From an uncultured Bacilli bacterium (lineage in GTDB: Bacteria; Bacillota_I; Bacilli_A; RF39; UBA660), in the NCBI GenBank assembly GCA_934131695.1, contig CAKOZV010000011.1, positions 1 through 39,517 on the forward strand: a stretch of DNA of 39,517 nucleotides, in the 5' to 3' direction. This document shows positions 32,959 to 39,517 of the stretch, piece by piece. Below the pieces are notes generated by a model that was given only the letters and a program-made list of their open reading frames with translations, had not been told where the DNA came from and made no database searches. The first letter of the stretch is position 1. The number at the start of each line of letters is the position of its first letter. Both the position numbers and the translations under genes were made by a program.

Positions 32959-34881
32959 ATGAATAGTAAGAAACAATTAATTCTATCAATAGGGTTAGTC
33001 TTAGTACTAGTTCTAATGATAGTAGGAATCAGTTATGCAGCTTTTCAGTTTACAGGACTAGGTAGTAAGGAAAACTCAATTACAACAGGTGCAATTACTA
33101 TGAAATATACAGAATCTACTAATGTTATTAATATGACAGGAGCTTTACCAACTACGGATGCCACTGGAAAAGTAAGATTAACTGAAGGAGAATACTTTGA
33201 TTTTACCTTAGAGGGTACAATTCAAGGTACAGAAAATATCAACTGGGAAATAGCAGCCGAAGATGTAACAACAGGTGATAAAAAGATAGACGGTAAATAT
33301 ATCAAACTATATTTAACTAGTCTAGATGATACTGGTAATGAAACAGAAGTAATGGAACCAACTGTATATACAACTGAATCATCAGAAAATACCTATACAG
33401 GAAGACCAACTGGAATGATGAGTCTAGCAAAAGGTTCAACATCTACAAGTTTTTCTACAAAGTATCGTCTTAGAATGTATGTGGATGAGTCATATAATCC
33501 GCAAGGAGATGGAGGAGATTTAGCATTTAGTGTAAAGATAAATGCTTATGGTAAGACAGGTGATGTAATGGCATTTACAGTGGCACAAACATTACAAGAT
33601 AATGGTTTAGGACAAAATGGTGCTTTTGATACAACAGATCCTGAACAAACATTTATTACAGGAACTGATCCTAACAACTATATCTGGTATAGTGGAAAGT
33701 TATGGAGAGCAGTATCAATTGATCCATCTGATAATTCTGTAAAATTAGTAACTCAGTGGAACATATCAGCTCTTTCATATAATGCTGTTAATAATCCTAT
33801 TTTTCATGGTGGCCATATGGAACAGTGGCTAAATGATACAAGTGTAGATGGTTTTTTAGGAAACCTAAGAGAACCAGAAAAATTTATAAAAACTGATAGT
33901 GTTTGGAATGCAACTATGACCACAGAGACTACTAAACCAGAGAAGACTACGATGGTAACAAATGCAGTAGGATTACTAAATGTGTATGAGTATACAATGA
34001 GTTATAAAAATGCTACTTCTTCAACCGGATACTTAAATAATAAGCTAGCTTGGTGGACATTGACACAGTATGATACTTCAAAGGATCGTCTTGTGCAACA
34101 TGTAGGTATGGTTTCTAATGATGTTCCATATGCAGAATATGGCTCTCGTCCATCTATAAATCTAAAATCTACAGTAAAAATTATAGACGGTGATGGAACA
34201 AACAGTAGTCCATATAGACTTCAAGACGATAATGATAGTCCAACAGGTGCTTTATTATCAACAAGATACAGTGGTGAGTATATAAGTTTTGGAACAGGTG
34301 AAAATAATCTTTATCGAATAGTAAGCCATGAAAATGGAATGGGTACTAAAATAACAAGTGCTATACCCCTAAAAGATAGTGGTAGTTATAAAAAAACAGC
34401 ATTTGGAAGTGATACATCGTTCTCTAAAGATAATACAATAGGAGCATTTTTAAATAATGATTATTTGACAAGTGGTAGCTATTTAACAAGCGATCAAGTA
34501 AATATGATAGAAGATAATACAACATGGTATTTAGGAACTATATATTATGGTGTTAACTATAAATTAGCTAAATATCAAGATGCAACAGGTAGTAATCTAA
34601 CAACATCAACTACTACTGCCAAAATAGGACTACTAAGATTAGGTGAATTAATGGCAGGACAATTTGATATACTTGATAATAATACTAGTTATTGGTTGTT
34701 GACTCCATTTAATCCTGATACTTCGACTGTTTATTACATTGGTTATGACGGTGCTAGCTCTTACACTAGAATTCCAACGTCTATTGGCTCTAAGCCATCA
34801 ATGAATCTAAAATCTAATGTAGTAATAACAGGTGGAAAAGGTACGAAGAAAGAACCTTTCACTTTAAAATTAGGAGAATAA
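32959..34881 (+). CDS. Surface protein B: TasA-like module plus two C-type-lectin-like (DUF6273-like) domains
   Basis: A 640-residue protein. Signal peptide with boundary I-S-Y-A-A-F-Q-F; TasA-like module to about residue 205, nearly the same as in the preceding and following genes. Two related domains follow at about 215-425 and 430-640. Each starts with a W/L-Y-R-(A)-V-S strand (G-K-L-W-R-A-V-S-I-D; N-N-L-Y-R-I-V-S-H-E) and ends with W-x-L-T, a variable stretch, then G-S-R-P-S-I-N-L-K or G-S-K-P-S-M-N-L-K. This is the layout of DUF6273-type domains, which I take to have a C-type-lectin-like fold. The variable stretches differ from those of the paralogues. A ligand-binding surface protein is likely. 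The start follows GGTAGGAAAG. Confidence 0.72.
   Translation: MNSKKQLILSIGLVLVLVLMIVGISYAAFQFTGLGSKENSITTGAITMKYTESTNVINMTGALPTTDATGKVRLTEGEYFDFTLEGTIQGTENINWEIAAEDVTTGDKKIDGKYIKLYLTSLDDTGNETEVMEPTVYTTESSENTYTGRPTGMMSLAKGSTSTSFSTKYRLRMYVDESYNPQGDGGDLAFSVKINAYGKTGDVMAFTVAQTLQDNGLGQNGAFDTTDPEQTFITGTDPNNYIWYSGKLWRAVSIDPSDNSVKLVTQWNISALSYNAVNNPIFHGGHMEQWLNDTSVDGFLGNLREPEKFIKTDSVWNATMTTETTKPEKTTMVTNAVGLLNVYEYTMSYKNATSSTGYLNNKLAWWTLTQYDTSKDRLVQHVGMVSNDVPYAEYGSRPSINLKSTVKIIDGDGTNSSPYRLQDDNDSPTGALLSTRYSGEYISFGTGENNLYRIVSHENGMGTKITSAIPLKDSGSYKKTAFGSDTSFSKDNTIGAFLNNDYLTSGSYLTSDQVNMIEDNTTWYLGTIYYGVNYKLAKYQDATGSNLTTSTTTAKIGLLRLGELMAGQFDILDNNTSYWLLTPFNPDTSTVYYIGYDGASSYTRIPTSIGSKPSMNLKSNVVITGGKGTKKEPFTLKLGE
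34042..34150 (+). other. Variable region B1 (first lectin-like domain of protein B)
   Basis: Codons from L-N-N-K-L-A-W-W-T-L-T-Q to G-S-R-P. Flanks are near identical in all three paralogues, while residues between W-W-T-L and G-x-R-P are mostly different. Confidence 0.55.
34690..34798 (+). other. Variable region B2 (second lectin-like domain of protein B)
   Basis: From Y-W-L-L-T-P-F to G-S-K-P. It is the only one of six copies in which the Arg of G-x-R-P is Lys (AAG). Confidence 0.55.
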
Positions 34882-34903
34882 AAATTATTTAGGAAAAATG
34901 TTG

Positions 34904-34933
34904 ACAGAGGTTAATAATATAATCTCTGTTTTA
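34904..34933 (+). terminator. Intrinsic terminator after gene B
   Basis: ACAGAGGTTA (34904-34913) pairs with TAATCTCTGT (34920-34929, one G-U pair), followed by a short T-run. The same element recurs after genes C and D. Confidence 0.65.
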
Positions 34934-34946
34934 ATTTAAAAAATGA

Positions 34947-34975
34947 TTGAATAAATAACTAAAGTTTGGTAACAT
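34947..34975 (+). promoter_or_regulatory. Promoter copy 3 (gene C)
   Basis: TTGAAT (34947-34952), 17 bases, TAACAT (34970-34975). The -10 is weaker than TAGAAT in copies 1 and 2. It lies in a 301-base gene-free stretch (34882-35182) that also holds the terminator of gene B, the leader ORF, the G-run and the attenuator. Confidence 0.5.
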
Positions 34976-35009
34976 TTATTTATAAGATAAAAGAAAGTTG
35001 GTGTTACCT

Positions 35010-35093
35010 ATGTTTGATAATTTTTTAAAAATATCAGTTATTGATACACCTTTAGTTAACCAAAAGTTAACATGGGGGGGGGCATTAATTTAA
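35010..35093 (+). CDS. Leader ORF of gene C, interrupted by a G-run (27 residues)
   Basis: An ORF starting M-F-D-N-F-L-K-I-S-V and ending T-W-G-G-A-L-I, with GTTGGTG before the ATG. It passes through nine G (35074-35082) and stops at 35091-35093. If the run had 7 or 10 G, the frame would continue into N-L-T-T-F-F-Y-H-A-L-I-T-R and stop at the TAG at 35126-35128 inside the attenuator. That is the ending of the leader before the BspA-like gene. As sequenced, the leader stops about 25 bases short of the hairpin. Confidence 0.5.
   Translation: MFDNFLKISVIDTPLVNQKLTWGGALI
35074..35082 (+). repeat. Nine-G homopolymer in leader of gene C
   Basis: A run of nine G in very AT-rich surroundings. The matching site of copy 1 has only GGGG (30912-30915). 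Runs like this slip during replication and are common phase-variation switches. Confidence 0.8.
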
Positions 35094-35118
35094 CTACTTT
35101 CTTTTATCATGCATTAAT

Positions 35119-35149
35119 AACAAGGTAGTAATATGTATCTTGTTTTTTT
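35119..35149 (+). terminator. Attenuator-type terminator before gene C
   Basis: AACAAGGTA (35119-35127) pairs with TATCTTGTT (35136-35144); seven T follow the stem G. Same element as 30958-30987. Confidence 0.6.
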
Positions 35150-35182
35150 AGTGTAAATAAAAAAAGGAGTGAAAGAAGAAAA

Positions 35183-37102
35183 ATGAATAACAAGAAACAA
35201 TTAATTCTATCAATTGGACTAACCTTAGTACTAGTTCTAATGATAGTAGGAATCAGTTATGCAGCTTTTCAGTTTGTAGGACCAGGTAGTAAAGAAAACT
35301 CAATTACAACTGGTGCAATTACTATGAAGTATACTGAGTCTACTAATGTTATTAATATGACAGGAGCCTTACCAACTACTGATAAGACTGGAAAAGTAAG
35401 ATTAACTGAAGGAGAGCATTTTGATTTTACCTTAGAGGGTACAATTCAAGGTACAGAAAACATCAACTGGGAAATAGCAGCAGAAGATGTAACAACCTCA
35501 TCTAAGAAAATAGATGGTAAATATATCAAGTTATATTTAACTAGTCTAGATGATAACAATAATGAAACAGAAGTAATGGAACCAACTGTATATACAACTG
35601 AATCATCAGAAAATACCTATACAGGAAGACCAACTGGAATGATGAGTCTAGCTAAAGGTTCAACATCTACAAGTTTCTCAACAAAATATCGTCTTAGAAT
35701 GTATGTAGATGAAAGTTATAACCCCCAAGGAGATGGAGGAGACTTATCATTTAGTATAAAAATAAATGCCTATGGTAAGACAGGTAATGTTATGCCAAAG
35801 ACTGGTCCGGTAGCAGATGTTTTGTTATCAGGAGTAGGGAATAATGGTACTATAGATACAAGTGATTCTGAGCAAACATTTATTACAGGAACTGATTCTA
35901 ATAATTATATTTGGTATAGTGGAAAACTATGGAGGGCAGTATCAATTGATCCAAGCGATAACTCTGTAAAATTAGTAACACAGTGGAATATATCAGCCCT
36001 ACCATATAATGCCAGTGGCAATACAACCTTTGAAGGTAGTTATATGGAACAGTGGTTAAATGATACATCAGTAGATGGCTTCTTAGGAAATTTAAGAGAA
36101 CCAGATAAGTTTATCAAGACAGATAGTGTTTGGAATGCAACCATAACCACTGCTACAACTAAACCAGAGAAAACTACCATGGTAACTGATGCTGTAGGAT
36201 TATTAAATATTTATGAGTATACAATGAGTTATAAAAACGCTACATATTCAACTGGATATTTAAATAATGATTTGTCTTGGTGGACATTGGCACCATCCAG
36301 TACTTCTAACGTTCACTATGTGCGTAACGATGGTTATAGTAGTACCCGTGGTCCGATGACTTCAACTGGCTCTCGCCCATCTATAAATCTAAAATCTGCA
36401 GTAAAAATTATAGACGGTGATGGAACTGTTGATAATCCGTACAGACTTCAAGGTGATAATGATAGTCCAACAGGTACATTGCTATCAACAAGATATAGTG
36501 GTGAATATATAAGTTTTGGTGTAGGTGAAAATAATCTTTATAGAATAGTAAGCCATGAAAACGGAACGGGTACAAAAATAACAAGTGCTATACCTCTAAA
36601 AGATAGTGATAGTTATAAAGAAATGGTTTTTGGCAATACTGTAACTTATTCTAAAGATAATACAATAGGAACATTTTTAAATAATGATTATCTAGCAAAT
36701 GAAACATATTTAACTAGTAATCAAGTAAATATGATAGAAGATAATACAATCTGGTATTTGGGAACAGTTGGTGCTGGAGCTAATTATAAATTAGCAAAAT
36801 ATCAAGATGCAACAAATGATACTCTAACGACAACTACAACTACTGCCAAAGTAGGATTATTAAGGTTAGGAGAATTAATAACAGGACAATTTGATAAATA
36901 TGTCAATAATATCAGTTATTGGACATTGACACCATATAGTACCTCGAACGTTTGCAATGTGAACTACTATAGCAGTGGCTACAACTACAGTGCGACGAAT
37001 TCGTATGGTTTTCGTCCAACCATGAATTTAAAACAAAATGTGGTGATAACAGGTGGAAAAGGTACGAAAGAAGAACCTTTCACTTTAAAATTAGGAGAAT
37101 AA
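35183..37102 (+). CDS. Surface protein C: TasA-like module plus two C-type-lectin-like domains
   Basis: A 639-residue paralogue of protein B with the same order: SipW-type leader (I-S-Y-A-A-F-Q-F), TasA-like module to about 205, a short linker (V-M-P-K-T-G-P-V-A-D), and two DUF6273-like domains. Variable stretches lie at about residues 362-398 and 579-613. The first ends G-S-R-P-S-I-N-L-K and the second G-F-R-P-T-M-N-L-K. The C-terminal 25 residues (V-V-I-T-G-G-K-G-T-K to L-K-L-G-E) are the same in B, C and D. No LPXTG signal. As sequenced, the upstream leader is out of frame, so the gene is predicted to be mostly off. Confidence 0.75.
   Translation: MNNKKQLILSIGLTLVLVLMIVGISYAAFQFVGPGSKENSITTGAITMKYTESTNVINMTGALPTTDKTGKVRLTEGEHFDFTLEGTIQGTENINWEIAAEDVTTSSKKIDGKYIKLYLTSLDDNNNETEVMEPTVYTTESSENTYTGRPTGMMSLAKGSTSTSFSTKYRLRMYVDESYNPQGDGGDLSFSIKINAYGKTGNVMPKTGPVADVLLSGVGNNGTIDTSDSEQTFITGTDSNNYIWYSGKLWRAVSIDPSDNSVKLVTQWNISALPYNASGNTTFEGSYMEQWLNDTSVDGFLGNLREPDKFIKTDSVWNATITTATTKPEKTTMVTDAVGLLNIYEYTMSYKNATYSTGYLNNDLSWWTLAPSSTSNVHYVRNDGYSSTRGPMTSTGSRPSINLKSAVKIIDGDGTVDNPYRLQGDNDSPTGTLLSTRYSGEYISFGVGENNLYRIVSHENGTGTKITSAIPLKDSDSYKEMVFGNTVTYSKDNTIGTFLNNDYLANETYLTSNQVNMIEDNTIWYLGTVGAGANYKLAKYQDATNDTLTTTTTTAKVGLLRLGELITGQFDKYVNNISYWTLTPYSTSNVCNVNYYSSGYNYSATNSYGFRPTMNLKQNVVITGGKGTKEEPFTLKLGE
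36266..36379 (+). other. Variable region C1
   Basis: From L-N-N-D-L-S-W-W-T-L-A-P to G-S-R-P. It includes codons unusual for this AT-rich DNA (CGT, CCG, GTG, AAC). Confidence 0.55.
36917..37021 (+). other. Variable region C2
   Basis: From Y-W-T-L-T-P-Y to G-F-R-P. Variable residues are mainly N, S, Y, G and C, encoded by AAC, AGT, TAC, GGC and TGC. Confidence 0.55.
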
Positions 37103-37124
37103 AAATTATTTAGGAAAAATGTTG

Positions 37125-37154
37125 ACAGAGGTTAATAATATAATCTCTGTTTTA
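37125..37154 (+). terminator. Intrinsic terminator after gene C
   Basis: Same sequence as 34904-34933: ACAGAGGTTA paired with TAATCTCTGT and a short T-run. Confidence 0.65.
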
Positions 37155-37167
37155 ATTTAAAAAATGA

Positions 37168-37196
37168 TTGAATAAATAACTAAAGTTTGGTAACAT
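37168..37196 (+). promoter_or_regulatory. Promoter copy 4 (gene D)
   Basis: TTGAAT (37168-37173), 17 bases, TAACAT (37191-37196), in the 301-base gene-free stretch 37103-37403, which has the same content as the one before gene C. Confidence 0.5.
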
Positions 37197-37230
37197 TTAT
37201 TTATAAGATAAAAGAAAGTTGGTGTTACCT

Positions 37231-37314
37231 ATGTTTGATAATTTTTTAAAAATATCAGTTATTGATACACCTTTAGTTAACCAAAAGTTAACATGGGGGG
37301 GGGCATTAATTTAA
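37231..37314 (+). CDS. Leader ORF of gene D, interrupted by a G-run
   Basis: Same as the leader of gene C at 35010-35093, including nine G (37295-37303) and the early TAA. The frame again needs 7 or 10 G to reach the stop inside the attenuator. Confidence 0.5.
   Translation: MFDNFLKISVIDTPLVNQKLTWGGALI
37295..37303 (+). repeat. Nine-G homopolymer in leader of gene D
   Basis: Same length as the run at 35074-35082; equal length may reflect the recent duplication. Confidence 0.8.
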
Positions 37315-37339
37315 CTACTTTCTTTTATCATGCATTAAT

Positions 37340-37370
37340 AACAAGGTAGTAATATGTATCTTGTTTTTTT
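37340..37370 (+). terminator. Attenuator-type terminator before gene D
   Basis: Same hairpin and T-run as 35119-35149. Confidence 0.6.
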
Positions 37371-37403
37371 AGTGTAAATAAAAAAAGGAGTGAAAGAAGA
37401 AAA

Positions 37404-39311
37404 ATGAATAACAAGAAACAATTAATTCTATCAATTGGACTAACCTTAGTACTAGTTCTAATGATAGTAGGAATCAGTTATGCAGCTTTTCAGTTTGTAG
37501 GACCAGGTAGTAAAGAAAACTCAATTACAACTGGTGCAATTACTATGAAGTATACTGAGTCTACTAATGTTATTAATATGACAGGAGCCTTACCAACTAC
37601 TGATAAGACTGGAAAAGTAAGATTAACTGAAGGAGAGCATTTTGATTTTACCTTAGAGGGTACAATCCAAGGTACAGAAAATATCAACTGGGAGATAGCA
37701 GCAGATGACGTAACATCAAGTGATAAAAAAATAGATGGTAAATATATTAAATTATATTTAACTAGTCTAGATGATAACAGTAATGAAACAGAGGTAATGG
37801 AACCAACTGTATATACAACTGAGTCAGCAGAAAATACATATACAGGAAGACCAACTGGAATGATGAGTCTAGCAAAAGGTTCAACATCTACAAGTTTTTC
37901 TACAAAATACCGTCTTAGAATGTATGTAGATGAAGGTTATAATCCACAAGGCGATGGAGGAGACTTATCATTTAGTATAAAAATAAATGCCTATGGTAAG
38001 ACGGGTAATGTTATGCCAAAGACTGGTCCGGTAGCAGATGTATTGTTATCAGGAGTAGGAGATAATGGTACTATAGATACAACTGATTCAGAACAAACAT
38101 TTATTACAGGAACTGATCCTAACAATTATATTTGGTATAGTGGAAAACTATGGAGAGCAGTATCAATTGATCCATCCGATAACTCTGTAAAATTAGTAAC
38201 ACAGTGGAATATATCAGTCTTATCATATAATGCTAGTGGTAATTCTGCATTTCAAGGTAGTTATATGGAACAGTGGTTAAATGATACAAGTGTGGATGGT
38301 TTCTTAGGAAATCTAAGAGAACCTGATAAATTCATTAAAACAGATAGTGTTTGGAATGCAACTATGACTACAAGTAAAACAAAGCCTAGTAAAACTACCA
38401 TGGTAACAGATGCAGTTGGTTTACTAAATAGGTATGAATATACGATGAGTTATAAAAATGCTACATATTCAACTGGATATTTAAATAATGGTTTATATTG
38501 GTGGACGTTAACACCATATAATACCTCGAATGGTTGTAATGTTAAAGAAGATGGTTACACCAAGTATAGTAGTTTGACAAATTCTTACGGATATCGCCCA
38601 GCCATAAATCTAAAATCCACAGTAAAAATTATAGAAGGTGATGGAACCAGTGACAATCCGTATAGACTAGAGGGCGATAGTGATAGTCCAACAGATGTAT
38701 TATTATCAACAAGATATAGTGGCGAATATATCAGATTTGGAACAGGGGAAAATAATTTATATCGAATAGTAAGCCACGAAAATGGAACAGGAACAAAAAT
38801 AACAAGTGCAACTGTATTAAGTAACAGCGATAGTTATAAAAACATAGCATTTGGGGACAATTCAACATTTTCCAAAGATAATACAATAGGAACATTTTTA
38901 AATAATGATTATTTAGCAAATGAAACATATTTAACAAGTGACCAAGTAAATATGATAGAAGATAATACAACCTGGTATCTAGGACCTGTAGAAAATAATT
39001 ATTATAAATTAGCAAAATATCAAGATGAAACAGGTAGTAGTCTAACAACATCCACCACTACTGCCAGAGTAGGATTGTTGAGATATGGAGAACTAATGAC
39101 AGGGCAATTTGAGAATGGAACTGCTTATTGGACATTAACCCAACGTAATACGTCGTCTGTTTTCTACGTGGACTACTATAGCTACAGCAACAGTAATAAC
39201 CCGACAAATTCATATGGCTCTCGCCCAACTATGAATTTAAAACAAAATGTGGTGATAACAGGTGGAAAAGGTACGAAGAAAGAACCTTTCACTTTAAAAT
39301 TAGGAGAATAG
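37404..39311 (+). CDS. Surface protein D: TasA-like module plus two C-type-lectin-like domains
   Basis: A 635-residue paralogue of B and C with the same leader, TasA-like module and two lectin-like domains. The first variable stretch (about residues 362-399) ends G-Y-R-P-A-I-N-L-K, the second (about 574-609) ends G-S-R-P-T-M-N-L-K. Outside these stretches most differences from C are silent or conservative. The second domain also differs in a loop (L-G-P-V-E-N-N-Y-Y against L-G-T-V-G-A-G-A-N-Y in C). The start follows AAAGGAGTGAAAG. The leader upstream is out of frame as sequenced. It is followed by the shared terminator and a fifth promoter copy. Confidence 0.75.
   Translation: MNNKKQLILSIGLTLVLVLMIVGISYAAFQFVGPGSKENSITTGAITMKYTESTNVINMTGALPTTDKTGKVRLTEGEHFDFTLEGTIQGTENINWEIAADDVTSSDKKIDGKYIKLYLTSLDDNSNETEVMEPTVYTTESAENTYTGRPTGMMSLAKGSTSTSFSTKYRLRMYVDEGYNPQGDGGDLSFSIKINAYGKTGNVMPKTGPVADVLLSGVGDNGTIDTTDSEQTFITGTDPNNYIWYSGKLWRAVSIDPSDNSVKLVTQWNISVLSYNASGNSAFQGSYMEQWLNDTSVDGFLGNLREPDKFIKTDSVWNATMTTSKTKPSKTTMVTDAVGLLNRYEYTMSYKNATYSTGYLNNGLYWWTLTPYNTSNGCNVKEDGYTKYSSLTNSYGYRPAINLKSTVKIIEGDGTSDNPYRLEGDSDSPTDVLLSTRYSGEYIRFGTGENNLYRIVSHENGTGTKITSATVLSNSDSYKNIAFGDNSTFSKDNTIGTFLNNDYLANETYLTSDQVNMIEDNTTWYLGPVENNYYKLAKYQDETGSSLTTSTTTARVGLLRYGELMTGQFENGTAYWTLTQRNTSSVFYVDYYSYSNSNNPTNSYGSRPTMNLKQNVVITGGKGTKKEPFTLKLGE
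38488..38601 (+). other. Variable region D1
   Basis: From L-N-N-G-L-Y-W-W-T-L-T-P to G-Y-R-P-A-I. Confidence 0.55.
39124..39231 (+). other. Variable region D2
   Basis: From Y-W-T-L-T-Q-R to G-S-R-P-T-M. Aligned with C2, nearly all differences change the first or second codon base among N, S, Y, D, G, C, F and P codons. Confidence 0.55.
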
Positions 39312-39332
39312 AATTATTTAGGAAGAATGTTG

Positions 39333-39362
39333 ACAGAGGTTAATAATATAATCTCTGTTTTA
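39333..39362 (+). terminator. Intrinsic terminator after gene D
   Basis: ACAGAGGTTA (39333-39342) pairs with TAATCTCTGT (39349-39358), T-run after it. Confidence 0.65.
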
Positions 39363-39375
39363 ATTTAAAAAGTGA

Positions 39376-39404
39376 TTGAATAAATAACTAAAGTTTGGTA
39401 ACAT
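39376..39404 (+). promoter_or_regulatory. Promoter copy 5, followed by diverged sequence
   Basis: TTGAAT (39376-39381), 17 bases, TAACAT (39399-39404). Homology to the other control regions ends just after the leader ATG at 39439, which reads ATG TGT TGA. No further gene is visible before the window ends. Confidence 0.45.
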
Positions 39405-39517
39405 TTATTTATAAGATAAAAGAAAGTGGGTGTCACTTATGTGTTGATTGACACTCTAAAATGTACAAATACTATACCTAAATTTGCGAAATAAAATGTA
39501 AAAATATATGTTCGATA

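Larger units (their letters stand above)
34850..35445 (+). repeat. 596-base repeat, copy 1
   Basis: By eye identical to 37071-37666, offset by 2221 bases. It holds the end of one lectin-like gene, the whole 301-base intergenic control region and the first 263 bases of the next gene. Confidence 0.88.
37071..37666 (+). repeat. 596-base repeat, copy 2
   Basis: Second copy of 34850-35445; covers the end of gene C, the control region and the first 263 bases of gene D. Shows recent tandem duplication or gene conversion. Confidence 0.88.

Noticed and set aside
34901..34923. Promoter made of TTGACA and TATAAT after gene B
   Set aside because: The spacer is only 11 bases. The same bases form a good terminator stem, repeated after genes C and D.
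38731..39051. Protein gene on the minus strand inside gene D, and similar antisense frames inside essC, the FIST gene and others
   Set aside because: They lie fully inside well-supported genes, have no ribosome binding site and show low-complexity translations.
31023..39517. A reverse transcriptase, Avd gene or template repeat for a local diversity-generating retroelement
   Set aside because: No frame on either strand has reverse transcriptase motifs, and no adenine-rich template copy was seen. The DGR idea is kept only as a trans-acting possibility.
1..39517. Mycoplasma-type genetic code
   Set aside because: TGA serves as stop in several clear genes (tsaB, the small ORF before the recombinase) and Trp is written TGG.

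Overview
The window is about 39.5 kb of very AT-rich DNA from a low-GC Gram-positive bacterium. The standard stop code is used: TGA ends real genes (tsaB overlaps rimI through ATGA) and Trp is TGG, so this is not a mycoplasma-type code. The tsaE-tsaB-rimI-tsaD order, a T7SSb-type EssC with a ubiquitin-like EsaB/YukD, and many SipW-type (TasA/camelysin-like) secreted proteins suggest a gut-associated member of the Bacilli (Erysipelotrichia/RF39-like). This placement is inference.

Layout. 1-58: 3' end of a 5S rRNA. 95-2688: tRNA t6A modification operon (tsaE, tsaB, rimI, tsaD) with promoter and terminator. 2718-5511: FIST-domain sensor plus aldehyde dehydrogenase. 5609-7159: transglutaminase-like protein of unknown role. 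7199-9159 (minus): NitT/TauT-type ABC permease and ATPase plus a 5'-truncated substrate-binding protein. That truncation marks the left edge of an accessory region. 9210-17517: a reduced type VII secretion locus (essC, yukD, three small helical-hairpin proteins, two tandem paralogous putative effectors with the same N-terminus and different C-termini). 17531-19245: a small ORF and a large serine recombinase. 19233-29169: secreted or membrane proteins with SipW-type leaders, including a 2365-residue protein with about 28 Y/F-G-G-type repeats. 29181-30816: a 31-residue ORF and a 517-residue unknown protein. 31023-39311: four surface proteins sharing one N-terminal module, one ending in BspA-like (DUF285) repeats and three ending in two C-type-lectin-like (DUF6273-like) domains.

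The most interesting find is the control region repeated in front of the last four genes. Each copy has a promoter of the form TTGAAT-17 bp-TARAAT/TAACAT. In three copies this is followed by a short leader ORF and an intrinsic terminator just before the structural gene. In the BspA gene the leader is in frame and its stop codon lies inside the terminator stem. In two of the lectin-like genes the leader contains a run of nine G that moves the ribosome out of frame, so it stops before the terminator. With 7 or 10 G the leader would regain the ending seen in the BspA copy. This suggests phase-variable, ribosome-controlled attenuation of a surface-protein family. The same proteins carry six short regions where sequence difference between paralogues is concentrated just before a G-x-R-P motif. 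This resembles the variable region of C-type lectin proteins diversified by diversity-generating retroelements, although no reverse transcriptase lies in the window.
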